This document shows, piece after piece, positions 34,999 to 44,410 of a DNA stretch of 64,000 nucleotides. How positions within the stretch are numbered: the stretch's first letter is position 1; each line of letters starts with the position of its first letter. The notes under the pieces are model-generated. The model was not told the DNA's origin and did not search any database. It saw only the letters and a program-made list of their open reading frames with translations. The DNA is taken from positions 1,984,001-2,048,000 of the forward strand of contig OY970387.1 of NCBI GenBank assembly GCA_963719485.1, given 5' to 3'. The position numbers and the translations under genes are program-made. This DNA comes from Bog-473 sp963719485 (GTDB lineage: Bacteria > Actinomycetota > Acidimicrobiia > Acidimicrobiales > RAAP-2).

Positions 34999-35904
34999 GT
35001 GCCCCGCGTCTACGTGGCGCCGATTTCCTTCGGGCTCGGAGACTTGGTGGTCTCGCTCCCCGTCGTCCAGGCTCTGATCGCCGACGGTGCCCGAAGGGGC
35101 GACGAGACCTGGCTGGTGGCGCGCTCGGTCTCCCAGGCGCGCCTGGCCGAACGGATCCGGGGTCTCGCGGGCTGCGTGGACGAAGAGACATTCGCGCCGT
35201 CGGCCGGCGCAGACCGGGTGGTCGATCTGCGCGACCACCCGCTGCAGCGGGACCATTGGTGGGGCTCCCCCGAGTTCGAGGCAGCGGTCGGGCTGCTCGA
35301 CATCAACCAGATCCTTGACCGGATCGCCGGTGACTTCGGCATCGACGCCGACTTCTCGTCCCCGGCGCCACTGGTGTCCTCGCCGGTACCCGGGCTCGAC
35401 CGCACCGTGGTCCTCGTGACCGAGACAGACGGTCCCGCCAAGGCCTGGCCGGCCGCCAAGTGGGAGTCGATTGCTGCGTTGCTGCGCCCGCGCTTCGACG
35501 TACGCCAGGCGACCCGGACGGCCATGGGCGGGGACCTCGACCCTCTCGCCGTGACCCCGTTGCCGCTCCCGGACCCCGGTGCGGTCGTTGACGCCCTCTC
35601 GTCCTGTCGTGGTGTCATCGGAATCGACACCGGGCTCACGCACATCGGCGTCCAGCAGGGAACGCCGACGGTCACCATCTGCCGGCATGGCTCCGTGTAC
35701 TTCCGTCCCTGGCCCCGCGCCCGCGCCTTGCGCGGCGCCCCCTGCGATGGAGCCTGTGTGGCCGAGGACCGAGCGGCCGCGTACAACGACCGAGTCAGCC
35801 TCCGGGGCTTCCAGTGGCAGGCCCGGACGTGCCCGTCCGGACAGCGGTGCCTGGGTGAGCTGCAACCGGAGCAGGTGGTGCGCCTGCTCGACGAGGTGGT
35901 GTGA
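34999..35904 (+). CDS. Glycosyltransferase family 9-like protein (heptosyltransferase fold)
   Basis: 301 residues. Layout and motifs fit GT9/ADP-heptose:LPS transferases: VAPISFGLGDLVVSLPVVQAL at the start, and SCRGVIGIDTGLTHIGVQQGTPTV, the nucleotide-sugar strand and D-T-G-x-T-H loop near residue 215. An extra Cys-rich C-terminus (GAPCDGACVAED, TCPSGQRCL) is unusual. An LPS heptosyl role is not expected here; sugar and acceptor unknown. It directly follows queC and overlaps the next gene (GTGA), so it is part of the queDC operon. Confidence 0.8.
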   Translation: MPRVYVAPISFGLGDLVVSLPVVQALIADGARRGDETWLVARSVSQARLAERIRGLAGCVDEETFAPSAGADRVVDLRDHPLQRDHWWGSPEFEAAVGLLDINQILDRIAGDFGIDADFSSPAPLVSSPVPGLDRTVVLVTETDGPAKAWPAAKWESIAALLRPRFDVRQATRTAMGGDLDPLAVTPLPLPDPGAVVDALSSCRGVIGIDTGLTHIGVQQGTPTVTICRHGSVYFRPWPRARALRGAPCDGACVAEDRAAAYNDRVSLRGFQWQARTCPSGQRCLGELQPEQVVRLLDEVV

Positions 35905-37019
35905 CGGTGGCAGCCGATGCGGACCGCCCGGTTGGGGTGGACGCACACCCCGAGCTTGGCGTGCGGAACTCTCAACCGGAGGGGATCGGGCGGGTCGTCG
36001 ACATGGGCGATCTGGTGGCCTGGAACAATCTCGGCCGGAACGTGGTCTTCGCCGACCGCTGGTGGCAACCGGTCGCCGTCTTCGGCACCACCTCCTTCGA
36101 CGACGACGAGCTCTCCCAGTTCGACCTCGACGTGCACGCCATCCTCCGGCTCGCCGGGGAGGGCGAGGGCCTGGTGGTGACCCTGAACCACCTCGGATCG
36201 GTGCTCGGCTTCGCCGCGTCGGAGCTGGCCCCGTCCGGCGGTCCCCGGTCGGGACTCTCCGCTCCGGCGCCGCTCAGGCTCGTCCAGCCGGTGATCTCCA
36301 CCTCGTTCGCCGACGATCTCGAGCGCACGGTGGCGGTTGGTGCGCGGCTGGTCAGCTCCCGGCCGGCGTCCAGTGCCGGAGGCGGCCTGCTGGTCTCCGA
36401 GCCGGTGCACCGAGGCCTCGGGAAGCCAGCCCTCGATGCCGAGGTGGCTCTCGAAGGCTGGGGGAGGGTTACCGCCCTGTGCGCCTTCGGCGTTGGCCGC
36501 GACCAGCTGGTGGCGCTCGGCGGCGAAGGCCGGGCCACGCTGGTGGGGCTGGACGGCGGGCGGTTGCGGCGAAGACAGTTCGACGTCGACCTGCCTCTGC
36601 GGGCCGCCGTCTTCGTCTGGGACGGCGGGCTGTTGTGGGCCGTCGGCAGCGAGCTCACCGCGTCCCCCGTTGACGACTACCGGTGGGACGACCGACGCGG
36701 AGGCCGCTACGCCGGCCTCGATCTCTCGAACGGCCGGGTGGTCGTCGCCGGCGACCTGCCCGACGAGGTGGCGTGGGGAAACGGGGGCGTGGCGGTGGTC
36801 ATGGCGGGAGGTCGGCTCTGCGCGGTGGGGAGGACCGGGCGCCTCCACTGGCTGGCCGATCCCGGGACAGGCCGCTTCGCGGCCACTGCGTCCCTGGGCG
36901 AGTCCTCGCTCGGGATCGCGCACGCGGCCGCGGTCGGTGACCGTGTCCTCTACGGGTTCAACCGCGGCGGGTACCGTCTGCACGCGTCGGACGCGAGGTC
37001 TCCGGGCCATAGAGCTTGA
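35901..37019 (+). CDS. Protein of unknown function, beta-propeller-like
   Basis: 372 residues without membrane segments. Repeating strands with Gly/Trp-rich turns (NNLGRNVVFADRWWQPVAVFG, EGLVVTLNHLGSVLGF, VTALCAFGVGRDQLVALGG, AAVFVWDGGLLWAVGS) suggest a propeller. No catalytic motif. GTGA overlap with the GT9 gene makes it the fourth gene of the queDC operon, so it may be a sensor or acceptor-binding subunit. Its 3' end overlaps the convergent DUF4254 gene by 62 bases. Confidence 0.65.
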   Translation: MTVAADADRPVGVDAHPELGVRNSQPEGIGRVVDMGDLVAWNNLGRNVVFADRWWQPVAVFGTTSFDDDELSQFDLDVHAILRLAGEGEGLVVTLNHLGSVLGFAASELAPSGGPRSGLSAPAPLRLVQPVISTSFADDLERTVAVGARLVSSRPASSAGGGLLVSEPVHRGLGKPALDAEVALEGWGRVTALCAFGVGRDQLVALGGEGRATLVGLDGGRLRRRQFDVDLPLRAAVFVWDGGLLWAVGSELTASPVDDYRWDDRRGGRYAGLDLSNGRVVVAGDLPDEVAWGNGGVAVVMAGGRLCAVGRTGRLHWLADPGTGRFAATASLGESSLGIAHAAAVGDRVLYGFNRGGYRLHASDARSPGHRA

Positions 37020-37587
37020 GATGCTCGTAGGGGACGAAGCGCCGCCGGCCCGCCCGCACGTCTTCCAGCAGGGCGTCGATACCCGCCGACAGCTCGTCCA
37101 GCTGACCCCTCAGACGAAGCAACCGCCGATCGAGTTCGCCATCGCCGTCCTCTGCCATCCGGGCGGCCCGATGGGTCCGGTCCAGGCGGATCGCCAGCAC
37201 CGACAGCCGGTCGAAGGCCATGGCCGGACTCTCCGTCGTTGGGGTGGCGCCGGCCGACTGCACCAGCGTGGCATCGATGGCGGCGTCGACCCGCTCCGCG
37301 AGGCGGTGGCGCTCGAGGTTGAGGCGGTCGATCGAACGCTTGGCCCGGGCGACGGTGGCGTCGTCCGACCCCGGGATCCGGGTGAGGTCCTCGAGCTCCC
37401 ACTGCTCCAGGTTGGACCCGAGCAGTTCCAGCAGCAGCTGCATCAATCCGTCGGGACCGGACCGGTCGGAGTCCCTTGGCCCGTCCGACCCCTGTCGGCC
37501 ATCTGGAAGTGCCCCGGTCTGGAGCCAGTGGTGGAAGCAGGTCACCACCTCGCTCGCCCGTGGCAGGGGAGGGGGGTCGCCGGTCAC
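36958..37587 (-). CDS. DUF4254-family protein
   Basis: 209 residues, mostly helical, three-helix-like. Segments DRLSVLAIRLDRTHRAA, RLLRLRGQLDELSAGIDALLEDVRAGRRRFVPYEHLKLYG match the DUF4254 family as I remember it, often found beside GT9-like transferases. GTG start overlaps the stop of the flavoprotein (GTGA). Transcribed against the queDC operon and overlapping its last gene, yet its family ties it to GT9, so both strands may serve one process. Function unknown. Confidence 0.72.
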   Translation of the reverse strand: MTGDPPPLPRASEVVTCFHHWLQTGALPDGRQGSDGPRDSDRSGPDGLMQLLLELLGSNLEQWELEDLTRIPGSDDATVARAKRSIDRLNLERHRLAERVDAAIDATLVQSAGATPTTESPAMAFDRLSVLAIRLDRTHRAARMAEDGDGELDRRLLRLRGQLDELSAGIDALLEDVRAGRRRFVPYEHLKLYGPETSRPTRADGTRRG

Positions 37588-38534
37588 CGGGGCGCTGTCG
37601 CCAGGTGCCGCAGGACCGATCTCGCCGCCAGCGACCCCTGCCCGATGGCCGTGGCGATCCGCCAGTACGCGCCCGCGACGACGTCACCGGCGGCGAACAC
37701 GCCGGGGCGTGAGGTCGCCAGCGTCCCGTCGACGACCACCCCGCCGGAACGGTCGATCTCGATCTGCTCCCGAAAGAGCTCGGTCCGTGGAGCCTTGCCG
37801 ATCCTCACCACGAGTCCGCCAGCTTTGACCGTCCGACGTTCACCGGTGGCGGGCTGCACGAGCACTACCTCCTTCAACCGGTCGTCCCCGTGTACGGCGT
37901 CCAGCTCCCAGCCGCTCAGTTCGGTGATCCTCGGAGCGTCACGGAGCTGGCCCGCGATGTCGGGCCGGGAGGCAAGGCGCTCGGAGCGGTTCACCACGGT
38001 GACCGCAGATGCGGTCTGGGCCAGGGAGAGGGCATCCAGGGTGGCGTTGTCCCCGCCGCCGATCACGACCACCGGGCGGCCAGCGAATCGACTGAGGTCC
38101 GACCCCAGCTCGTAGGTCACGTCTCCGCCGAAGGCCCCGTCGACGGCGGCGGGGAGGCGCCGCAATCCAACCCCGGTCGCGATCACGATGGCGTCGGCCG
38201 CCAGCCGTCGGCCGGCCGACTCGACCAACCGCTCGCCGAGGTCGATCCGGTCGACCTTCCAACGTCGGCGGGCCCGGTCGCCGAGGATCGCCGCCGAACG
38301 CTGCACGGCCAGCGGCAACGGGTGCCCGTCGTCGTAGACACCGGCCGCCACGTTGCGGACGTGGAACGGAATCTCGTTGACCTGGCCGCCGACCGCTTCC
38401 TGCATCTCGAGCAGGATGCTGTCGAGCTGGATGTCGTAACACTCGAGAGCGCAGCTCACGCCCGCCATCCCCCCGCCGACGATGACGACCTGGTGGTGCT
38501 CTTCGGCTCCCGCCGGCCCGGCGCTCACGATCAC
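37584..38534 (-). CDS. Thioredoxin-reductase-like flavoprotein
   Basis: 316 residues. FAD motif IVGGGMAGVSCALEC (~residue 17), MQEAVGGQVNEIP, NAD(P) motif VIGGGDNATLDALSLAQ and C-terminal FAAGDVVAGAYWRI. The CxxC of thioredoxin reductase is absent (ATGVGLRRLPAAV in that zone), closer to ferredoxin/flavodoxin-NADP reductases of the low-molecular-weight type. GTG chosen because AGG precedes it by four bases; the longer ATG is possible. Overlaps DUF4254 and is divergent from the HtrA-like gene. Confidence 0.83.
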   Translation of the reverse strand: MIVSAGPAGAEEHHQVVIVGGGMAGVSCALECYDIQLDSILLEMQEAVGGQVNEIPFHVRNVAAGVYDDGHPLPLAVQRSAAILGDRARRRWKVDRIDLGERLVESAGRRLAADAIVIATGVGLRRLPAAVDGAFGGDVTYELGSDLSRFAGRPVVVIGGGDNATLDALSLAQTASAVTVVNRSERLASRPDIAGQLRDAPRITELSGWELDAVHGDDRLKEVVLVQPATGERRTVKAGGLVVRIGKAPRTELFREQIEIDRSGGVVVDGTLATSRPGVFAAGDVVAGAYWRIATAIGQGSLAARSVLRHLATAPR

Positions 38535-38702
38535 CGAACCTATTGGACTTGCCGTCTGCGGTCCACGCACGTCCCGAAGATGGGAGGTTCCCAGGGTCCT
38601 GTGCAAAGAACGTGCTGGTCAGCGCCCGACCTGGAACCCCGCCGGTCTCCGGGTCGATGCCTCGCCGTCTCGCGTCATCGAAGCTCCAGGATCCCGGTAT
38701 AA

Positions 38703-38723
38703 GTAATCACGTAATCTTGTAAG
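38703..38723. promoter_or_regulatory. 8-base-period repeats between flavoprotein and HtrA-like genes
   Basis: GTAATCAC, GTAATCTT and GTAAG follow each other with an 8-base period, overlapping TATAAG (38698-38703), which could be a -10 for the HtrA-like gene. Possibly a binding site for a regulator of both divergent genes. Confidence 0.45.
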
Positions 38724-38734
38724 AAGGGCCTGGC

Positions 38735-39712
38735 ATGACCGATACCCTCACCCGCTCACCGGAACCGGAACTCGCCGCACTGGACGCGTACTCCCAGGTC
38801 GTCGTCTCGGTCGCCGAGCAACTGACCCCCCGGGTCGCCGCCTTGCAGGTAACCCGCCGCCTCCGTGACGGGAGCGTCGCAGCCGGCGCCGGCTCGGCGG
38901 TCGTGTTCACCAACGACGGCTTCCTGCTCACCAATGCGCACGTGGTCGGGAAGGCAGAGGCCGGTCAGGCCGCCTTCTCCGACGGCACCACCGTTCCCTT
39001 CCGCGTCGTTGGCACAGACCCCCTGTCCGACCTGGCCGTGGTCCGCGCCGACGGCGTCACCCCGGCCCCGGCGCAATTGGGTGAGGCCTCGAAGCTCAGA
39101 GTCGGACAACTGGTCGTGGCGGTCGGCAACCCACTCGGATTGGCCGGCACGGTCACCGCCGGCGTGGTCAGCGCTCTGGGTCGTTCCATGCCGACTCGAG
39201 CCGGGGAGAACACGCGCATCGTCGATGACGTCATTCAGACCGACGCTGCGCTGAACCCGGGAAACTCGGGCGGGGCACTCGTCATCGCCTCGGGTGAAGT
39301 CGTGGGCATCAACACTGCGGTAGCCGGGGTCGGGGTCGGGCTGGCCATCCCCATCAACGGCATCACCCGACAGATCGTCGCCACCCTGATGGCCGAGGGC
39401 CGTGTCCGCCGCGCCTACCTGGGCCTGGCTGGGACCCCCGTCCCACTGCCTCCGCCGCTGGCCGAGCGCCGCAATCAGAAGACCGGAATGCGAATCGAGC
39501 AGGTCGTCTCGGGCGGGCCGGCCGCGAAGGCGGGACTGCGACCCGGCGACATCTTGGTGAGTGCCAATCGCGAGGAAGTGACGAGCGCGCAGTCGTTGCA
39601 GCGACTGATGCTCGGCGACGCCATCGGCCAGCCGTTGGCGTTGACCGTGCTCCGATCCGAGGCCCTCGTCGATGTGATCGCCACACCCGAAGAACTGCGC
39701 GGAGACGGTTGA
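38735..39712 (+). CDS. S1C serine protease, HtrA/DegP-like with one PDZ domain
   Basis: 325 residues. Catalytic His in LLTNAHVVG, Asp in DPLSDLAVV and Ser in NPGNSGGALV; one PDZ domain at ~240-320 (GPAAKAGLRPGDILVSANREEV). There is no signal peptide or transmembrane helix, unlike most actinobacterial HtrA proteins, so it should stay in the cytoplasm. AAGAAGGG precedes the ATG. The shared divergent promoter region with the flavoprotein suggests joint redox or stress control. Confidence 0.88.
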   Translation: MTDTLTRSPEPELAALDAYSQVVVSVAEQLTPRVAALQVTRRLRDGSVAAGAGSAVVFTNDGFLLTNAHVVGKAEAGQAAFSDGTTVPFRVVGTDPLSDLAVVRADGVTPAPAQLGEASKLRVGQLVVAVGNPLGLAGTVTAGVVSALGRSMPTRAGENTRIVDDVIQTDAALNPGNSGGALVIASGEVVGINTAVAGVGVGLAIPINGITRQIVATLMAEGRVRRAYLGLAGTPVPLPPPLAERRNQKTGMRIEQVVSGGPAAKAGLRPGDILVSANREEVTSAQSLQRLMLGDAIGQPLALTVLRSEALVDVIATPEELRGDG

Positions 39713-39771
39713 TTCAGGACGCCGGCCTTCGGTGGAACGGGGATGACGAGGTACTGGTCACTCACGGGCGA

Positions 39772-40788
39772 TCAGTGCGAGGCCGATCCGGCTCGTAACC
39801 GAGCTTCGTGTGCAGGGGTCGCGTCGATAAACACCTGAGTGACCTCCGCATTCGTCTCGCGGAGTTGACGGTCGATCTCGGAGCTCATCTCCGCGATCTG
39901 GGTCGAACTGAGCCCCTCGACGAGCTCCACACGCGCTGCCACCAGAACCTCGTGGGCGCCTAGATAGCGAGTGAGCAGCTCCACGACCCTCTCGACCATC
40001 GGATGTCGCACGATGGTGTGCTGGATGGAGGCTCTGGTCTCCGGCACCACGGATTCGCCGATCAAGAGACTCATGTTGTCGCGGGCCAATGCGATAGCGG
40101 TGACGATCAAGAGAAGCCCGATGATGGCCGACGCGGCCCCCTCCCATTGCCCGTGTCCAGTTGCTTGGTGCAGGGCGATGCCGGCGCCGGCGACGATGAC
40201 GCCGCACAGAGCGATCAGATCCTCGCTGGCCACTGTCTTCACGGCCGGATCGGCACTTTTCACTACGTGCTCGACCGGGGAGCGACCTGTCGACGCCGCC
40301 TCGTTTCGGATCTGGTGCAGCGCCCGCGCCAGCGAGCAACCCTCGAAGATCGCCGCCAGACCGAGTACCGCGTACTCCAAAACCCACGGTCCGGTGCGGG
40401 CCGGACTGGTGAAGGCACGGTACGCCTGAAAGAGCGAGAACACGCCGCCGGCGATGAAGATTCCCACCGCAGCGATGAGCGACCAGAAGAACCTCTCGGC
40501 GCCGTAACCGAAGGGGTGCCGTTCGTCGGCGGAACGTTCGCTGCGCCGGATCGACGCCACCAAGAAGAGCTCATTCACTGAATCAGAGATCGAGTGCGCA
40601 CCTTCCGACAGCATCGCGCTCGAGCCGCCGATGACACCCGCCGAGATCTTGGTGACGGTCACGGCGAGGTTCATGCCGAGCGCCAATGCCACTGTTGCGC
40701 GACTACTGGTGGCCACCTCCGACGCCGGGCAACCGAGGGGAGCGTAGCGGGCGTCCTTGTTCGGTCCGCCCTTCGAGGCCGTGCTCAT
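39772..40788 (-). CDS. Cation diffusion facilitator (CDF) transporter
   Basis: About 338 residues, six transmembrane helices. Metal-site helices carry His/Asp-like residues in EGAHSISDSVNELFL and SADPAVKTVASEDLIALCGV, and the cytoplasmic C-terminal domain (residues ~260-338) is the usual regulatory ferredoxin-like fold. Exports Zn, Fe or similar cations. Start unclear; several in-frame starts exist up to 40953. The one chosen gives a normal family length. Lies alone, with ~180 bases up to the topoisomerase. Confidence 0.83.
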   Translation of the reverse strand: MSTASKGGPNKDARYAPLGCPASEVATSSRATVALALGMNLAVTVTKISAGVIGGSSAMLSEGAHSISDSVNELFLVASIRRSERSADERHPFGYGAERFFWSLIAAVGIFIAGGVFSLFQAYRAFTSPARTGPWVLEYAVLGLAAIFEGCSLARALHQIRNEAASTGRSPVEHVVKSADPAVKTVASEDLIALCGVIVAGAGIALHQATGHGQWEGAASAIIGLLLIVTAIALARDNMSLLIGESVVPETRASIQHTIVRHPMVERVVELLTRYLGAHEVLVAARVELVEGLSSTQIAEMSSEIDRQLRETNAEVTQVFIDATPAHEARLRAGSASH

Positions 40789-40966
40789 CGGGCGACATGG
40801 CGCGTTGGAGTGCTCCTGACGGTCCGGGGTCACCTCCCCGGTCAACTCCATTGCACCGCTCAGCGGTGCGGTTTCGCGACCATCAGCCATCAACGCAGTA
40901 CCTACCCGAACGAGGGTTCCTCCAACACCTTGGTCGGTCTCGGTTGGTGGCACGCGAGAGGTTCGT

Positions 40967-42001
40967 CTAGGCCGCCAACGCCCACGCCTCAGCCGGCCCC
41001 AGGAGCCTCATCAGCGCGGCCTCAACAGCTTGCCGGGCCATCGGATTCGACGCATCACGGAGCATGCGCTGAGCCAGTCGCGATGGAATCACCGAACCTG
41101 CCGAATATCGGTCGATGACGCGCGGATCGATGTAAGAGGTCTTGCAGACTGTGGGGGTATTGCCGAGTTGGTCGGCGACCTGCTCTATTGCTTCCTTTAC
41201 GATACGGCGCTGCCCACGTCCGGACGTCTGTTCCGGCGAGACCGCGAGCAGGGCTGACATCAATACCGTCGCGCTCCAATTGCGGAAGTCCTTGGCGGAG
41301 CAGTCCTGATCGCAGGTCTGTTTGATGTGGGCGTTGACGTCCTCGGTACGCAAGGGGTGCCAGTGCCCACCGTCCTTGAAGGCGAAGAGCTGGCCGTCGG
41401 TGCTCCGTCGCCGTTTGAGGGTGCAGGCCACCTCTGCCACCGCGGCGTCTCTGGTTTCGAAGACCCGCTCAAGGGAGTCCTTTGCCGGGTAGTCGAAATA
41501 GAGCACATCGCCTTTGATGCGGACGTGCGTGCGCAACAGCGACACGAGTCCATAGGTCTCGTTCGTCTCCGCATACTCCATGCCGCCGATGCGAAAGGCA
41601 CCAAGGTCGAGAAGCCGGACTGCGGCTGCCAGAACTCGAGGGCGGTCCAACTCGGGCCGCTGTAGATCCCGGCCCACTGTGGCTCGAAGGTTCGGAAGGC
41701 ATTCGGCGAAGCGCAAGGCCCGCTCGAACTTTTCGCGGTCGCGATGCGCCCGCCATACGTCGTGGTACCTGTATTGCCTGCGACCGGCGGCATCGACGCC
41801 GATGGCCTGGATGTGACCGTTGGGCCACGGACAGATCCAGACGTCCCGCCAAGCGGGTGGTACCGCGAGGTGCTTGATGCGGGACAGCGTCGCCTCATCG
41901 ACGACGGACGTTCCGTTCGGCCAGCGGTAGTGGAACCCTTTGCCACATCGTCGGCGATGGATGCCAGGGACCGCCAGGTCGGACCGCCGCAATCGAAACA
42001 T
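40967..42001 (-). CDS. DNA topoisomerase IB (poxvirus-like)
   Basis: 344 residues. Starts MFRLRRSDLAVPGIHRRRCGKGFHY, the N-terminal clamp of bacterial type IB enzymes; later GTLKRRR-type region, DVNAHIKQTC, DFRNWSATV and the nucleophile segment KTSYIDPRVID with the Tyr that attacks DNA. The ATG with CGGAG close in front is taken over one 33 bases earlier. It relaxes supercoils independently of ATP. Common in actinobacteria. Confidence 0.88.
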   Translation of the reverse strand: MFRLRRSDLAVPGIHRRRCGKGFHYRWPNGTSVVDEATLSRIKHLAVPPAWRDVWICPWPNGHIQAIGVDAAGRRQYRYHDVWRAHRDREKFERALRFAECLPNLRATVGRDLQRPELDRPRVLAAAVRLLDLGAFRIGGMEYAETNETYGLVSLLRTHVRIKGDVLYFDYPAKDSLERVFETRDAAVAEVACTLKRRRSTDGQLFAFKDGGHWHPLRTEDVNAHIKQTCDQDCSAKDFRNWSATVLMSALLAVSPEQTSGRGQRRIVKEAIEQVADQLGNTPTVCKTSYIDPRVIDRYSAGSVIPSRLAQRMLRDASNPMARQAVEAALMRLLGPAEAWALAA

Positions 42002-42197
42002 GAGCACTCCGTTCCCCTGGAGGCCCTCCTTCATGCCTGCACCGTCTTGGTCCGCGTGCTGTCGACGTACGCGTGCGCGACGCGTCTCGTCGTTCCTTCC
42101 GCGGCGAGCCTGTTTCAGCCAGGGACATCCGGTGTGTTACGAGCCGCAATTCGTGGGTAATGAAATTTTCGTCGCAGCCGGAGCGAGGGGAGGGGAC

Positions 42198-43757
42198 ATG
42201 GCAACCGTGAGCATGGAAGCACCGGGACGGTCGAACGGAGATCTCCGTCCCGAAGGGTCGATCCGGAGCCTCATCCCGGCCCGGCTCGACCGTCTGGGTT
42301 GGTCGCGCTTCCACACCCGGTTGGTCGTGGCGCTCGGTGTCGCCTGGGTCCTGGACGGCCTCGAGATCACCATCGCCAGCAACGCTGAAGGACTCATCAG
42401 CCAGAAGCAGGCCCTCAACATGTCTTCTTCCGAGGTGGCCTTCGCGGTCGGAACCGTGTACCTGTTGGGCGAGGTGGTCGGGGCCCTCTTCTTCGGCCGC
42501 ATGTCGGACAAGTTCGGCCGGCGGAACCTGTTCATGATCACCCTTGGCGTGTATCTGTTCGGCGGCGTGCTCACCGCCCTGACGTTCGGGCACTCGCCGG
42601 GTTGGACCTACTGGGTCTGGGCCTCCCGATTCATCGCCGGTATGGGTATCGGCGGCGAGTACGCCGCCATCAACTCGGCCATCGATGAGCTCATCCCGGC
42701 CAAGTACCGGGGTCGGGTGGATATCGCCGTGAACGGCACCTACTGGGGTGGTGCGCTCATCGCCACGGTGCTCACCATCCTCGTGGTGAACAACCTCCCC
42801 GTGAGTTACTCGTGGCGGATCGCCTTCCTCTTCGGCCCGGCGCTGGGCTTCGTCATCCTCTTCGTGCGGAAGAACCTACCTGAGAGCCCGCGGTGGCTTC
42901 TCATGCATGGACGGGAGGAGGAGGCGGAGAGAGCCGTCAGGGAAATCGAGGAGCACACCGAACGCGGCGGCGGCACCCTCGGCGAGGTCGATGAGTCGAA
43001 GGCCATCGAGATCACGCCGGCCAGCAACATCGGCTTCGTGGCCCTTGCTCGTACGCTGTTCGTGCACTACCCGAGGCGGGCGATCTTGGGGGCCAGCCTC
43101 ATGATCACCCAATCCTTCCTCTACAACGCCATCTTCTTCACCTACGCGTTGGTGCTGACGAAGATCTACAACGTTCCGGCTACTGACACCGCGTACTACT
43201 TCATCTTCTTTGCCCTCGGAAATCTCATCGGTCCGCTCACCATCGGGCGCCTGTTCGACACGATCGGACGCCGGAAGATGATCGCCGGCACCTACATCCT
43301 CTCCGGTCTTCTCCTTGCCTTCAGCGCCTTCCTGTTCAATGCGGGCGCCCTGAACGCCGTGAGCCAGACGGCTTGCTGGTGCGTGATCTTCTTCTTTGCC
43401 TCGGCCGGCGCGTCTTCGGCCTACCTCACCGTGAGCGAGATCTTTCCGGTCGAGGTACGGGCGAAGGCCATCGCCGTCTTCTTCGCCATCGCCCAGAGTT
43501 TTGGCGCCTTCGGTCCCTGGCTCTATGGCGAACTCATCGGCAACGGGCAGGACCATTTCAGGCTGTTCATCGGCTATCTCATCGGCGCCGGTGTGATGGT
43601 CGTCGGCGGTGTCGTCGCGATCTTCCTGGGCGTCGACGCCGAGCAGCGGTCGCTCGAGGACATTGCACAGCCGCTTTCGGCGACGCGCCCATCGCCCCAC
43701 CTCTCGGCCGTGACCGGTGCGCCCCGCGCCCCGGCGGCTCGGAGCATGGTCTCATGA
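42198..43757 (+). CDS. MFS transporter, metabolite:H+ symporter (sugar/aromatic acid type)
   Basis: 519 residues, 12 helices. Signature loops GRMSDKFGRRNLFMITLGVY after helix 2 and LPESPRWLLMHGREEEAERAV in the centre place it in the sugar/MHS-like group (importers of polyols, sugars or organic acids). GGGGAGGGGAC before the ATG fixes the start; the longer frame upstream is not supported. Single gene; the 242 bases after it contain no gene before the glycosyltransferase stub. Confidence 0.87.
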   Translation: MATVSMEAPGRSNGDLRPEGSIRSLIPARLDRLGWSRFHTRLVVALGVAWVLDGLEITIASNAEGLISQKQALNMSSSEVAFAVGTVYLLGEVVGALFFGRMSDKFGRRNLFMITLGVYLFGGVLTALTFGHSPGWTYWVWASRFIAGMGIGGEYAAINSAIDELIPAKYRGRVDIAVNGTYWGGALIATVLTILVVNNLPVSYSWRIAFLFGPALGFVILFVRKNLPESPRWLLMHGREEEAERAVREIEEHTERGGGTLGEVDESKAIEITPASNIGFVALARTLFVHYPRRAILGASLMITQSFLYNAIFFTYALVLTKIYNVPATDTAYYFIFFALGNLIGPLTIGRLFDTIGRRKMIAGTYILSGLLLAFSAFLFNAGALNAVSQTACWCVIFFFASAGASSAYLTVSEIFPVEVRAKAIAVFFAIAQSFGAFGPWLYGELIGNGQDHFRLFIGYLIGAGVMVVGGVVAIFLGVDAEQRSLEDIAQPLSATRPSPHLSAVTGAPRAPAARSMVS

Positions 43758-43999
43758 GCCGCAGTCTCGGGATCGCGCTTCGTTCTGTGTCGTCAGCCGA
43801 CGTTCAGGCGGCAGAGGGACCGATCGGCGACCGAGGGAATCACGACAACAAGGATCGCGCCACCATCCCGAGATAGGCCTGACTTTAAGTACGCACCGCT
43901 GCGGGTACATCTCGGTCAGCGTTGCTCGCCTCGGCCGAAGGGATCCTTCGATGTGCACGTGCGAAGAACATCTTCCAGAGCCGTGGAAAGGGTGAAATT

Positions 44000-44410
44000 G
44001 TGATCGATGCTGAACTACCCTCACTCGACCCGTCGCCCTTCCGTGCGATTCTCGGCCTCGCGGAGTGGCAGAGGTTCGACGGTACGCTCCGCCGCAGCGC
44101 AGCGGTGATGGAGGGGCGGACGATCGTCCATGTGAACTCCACGATGACCGGTGGTGGAGTCGCTGAGCTCCTCAGCTCGGTTCTTGGCTACCTGATCGAG
44201 TCCGCCCAGCACGACGGTCCCACCGACCTCGACGACCACGACCACAACGACGCCGACCACGGGGGGCTAGCCCGCTCCATTGACCGGCTGGGTCGGCGAC
44301 CGCCTCGGGGTCCGAGAGGTGGGACGATGCCCCGAGTTCAGAACGGTCCCGAGAGTTCGCCTAGTGCGTCGGTGAGGCGGAGATCTCCGTGTAGTCGACC
44401 GGGCAGGTGA
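44000..44410 (+). pseudogene. Truncated trehalose-synthase-like GT4 glycosyltransferase
   Basis: The frame starts MIDAELPSLDPSPFRAI and runs into TIVHVNSTMTGGGVAELLSSVLGYL, the N-terminal signature of retaining GT4 enzymes such as TreT-type trehalose synthases (family ~400 residues). After about 72 residues homology ends in a low-complexity Asp/His stretch (DLDDHDHNDADHGG) and the frame stops at 136 codons. A good ribosome site (GAAAGG) precedes the GTG. A deleted copy; it overlaps the end of the convergent acetolactate-synthase gene by 50 bases. Confidence 0.65.
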
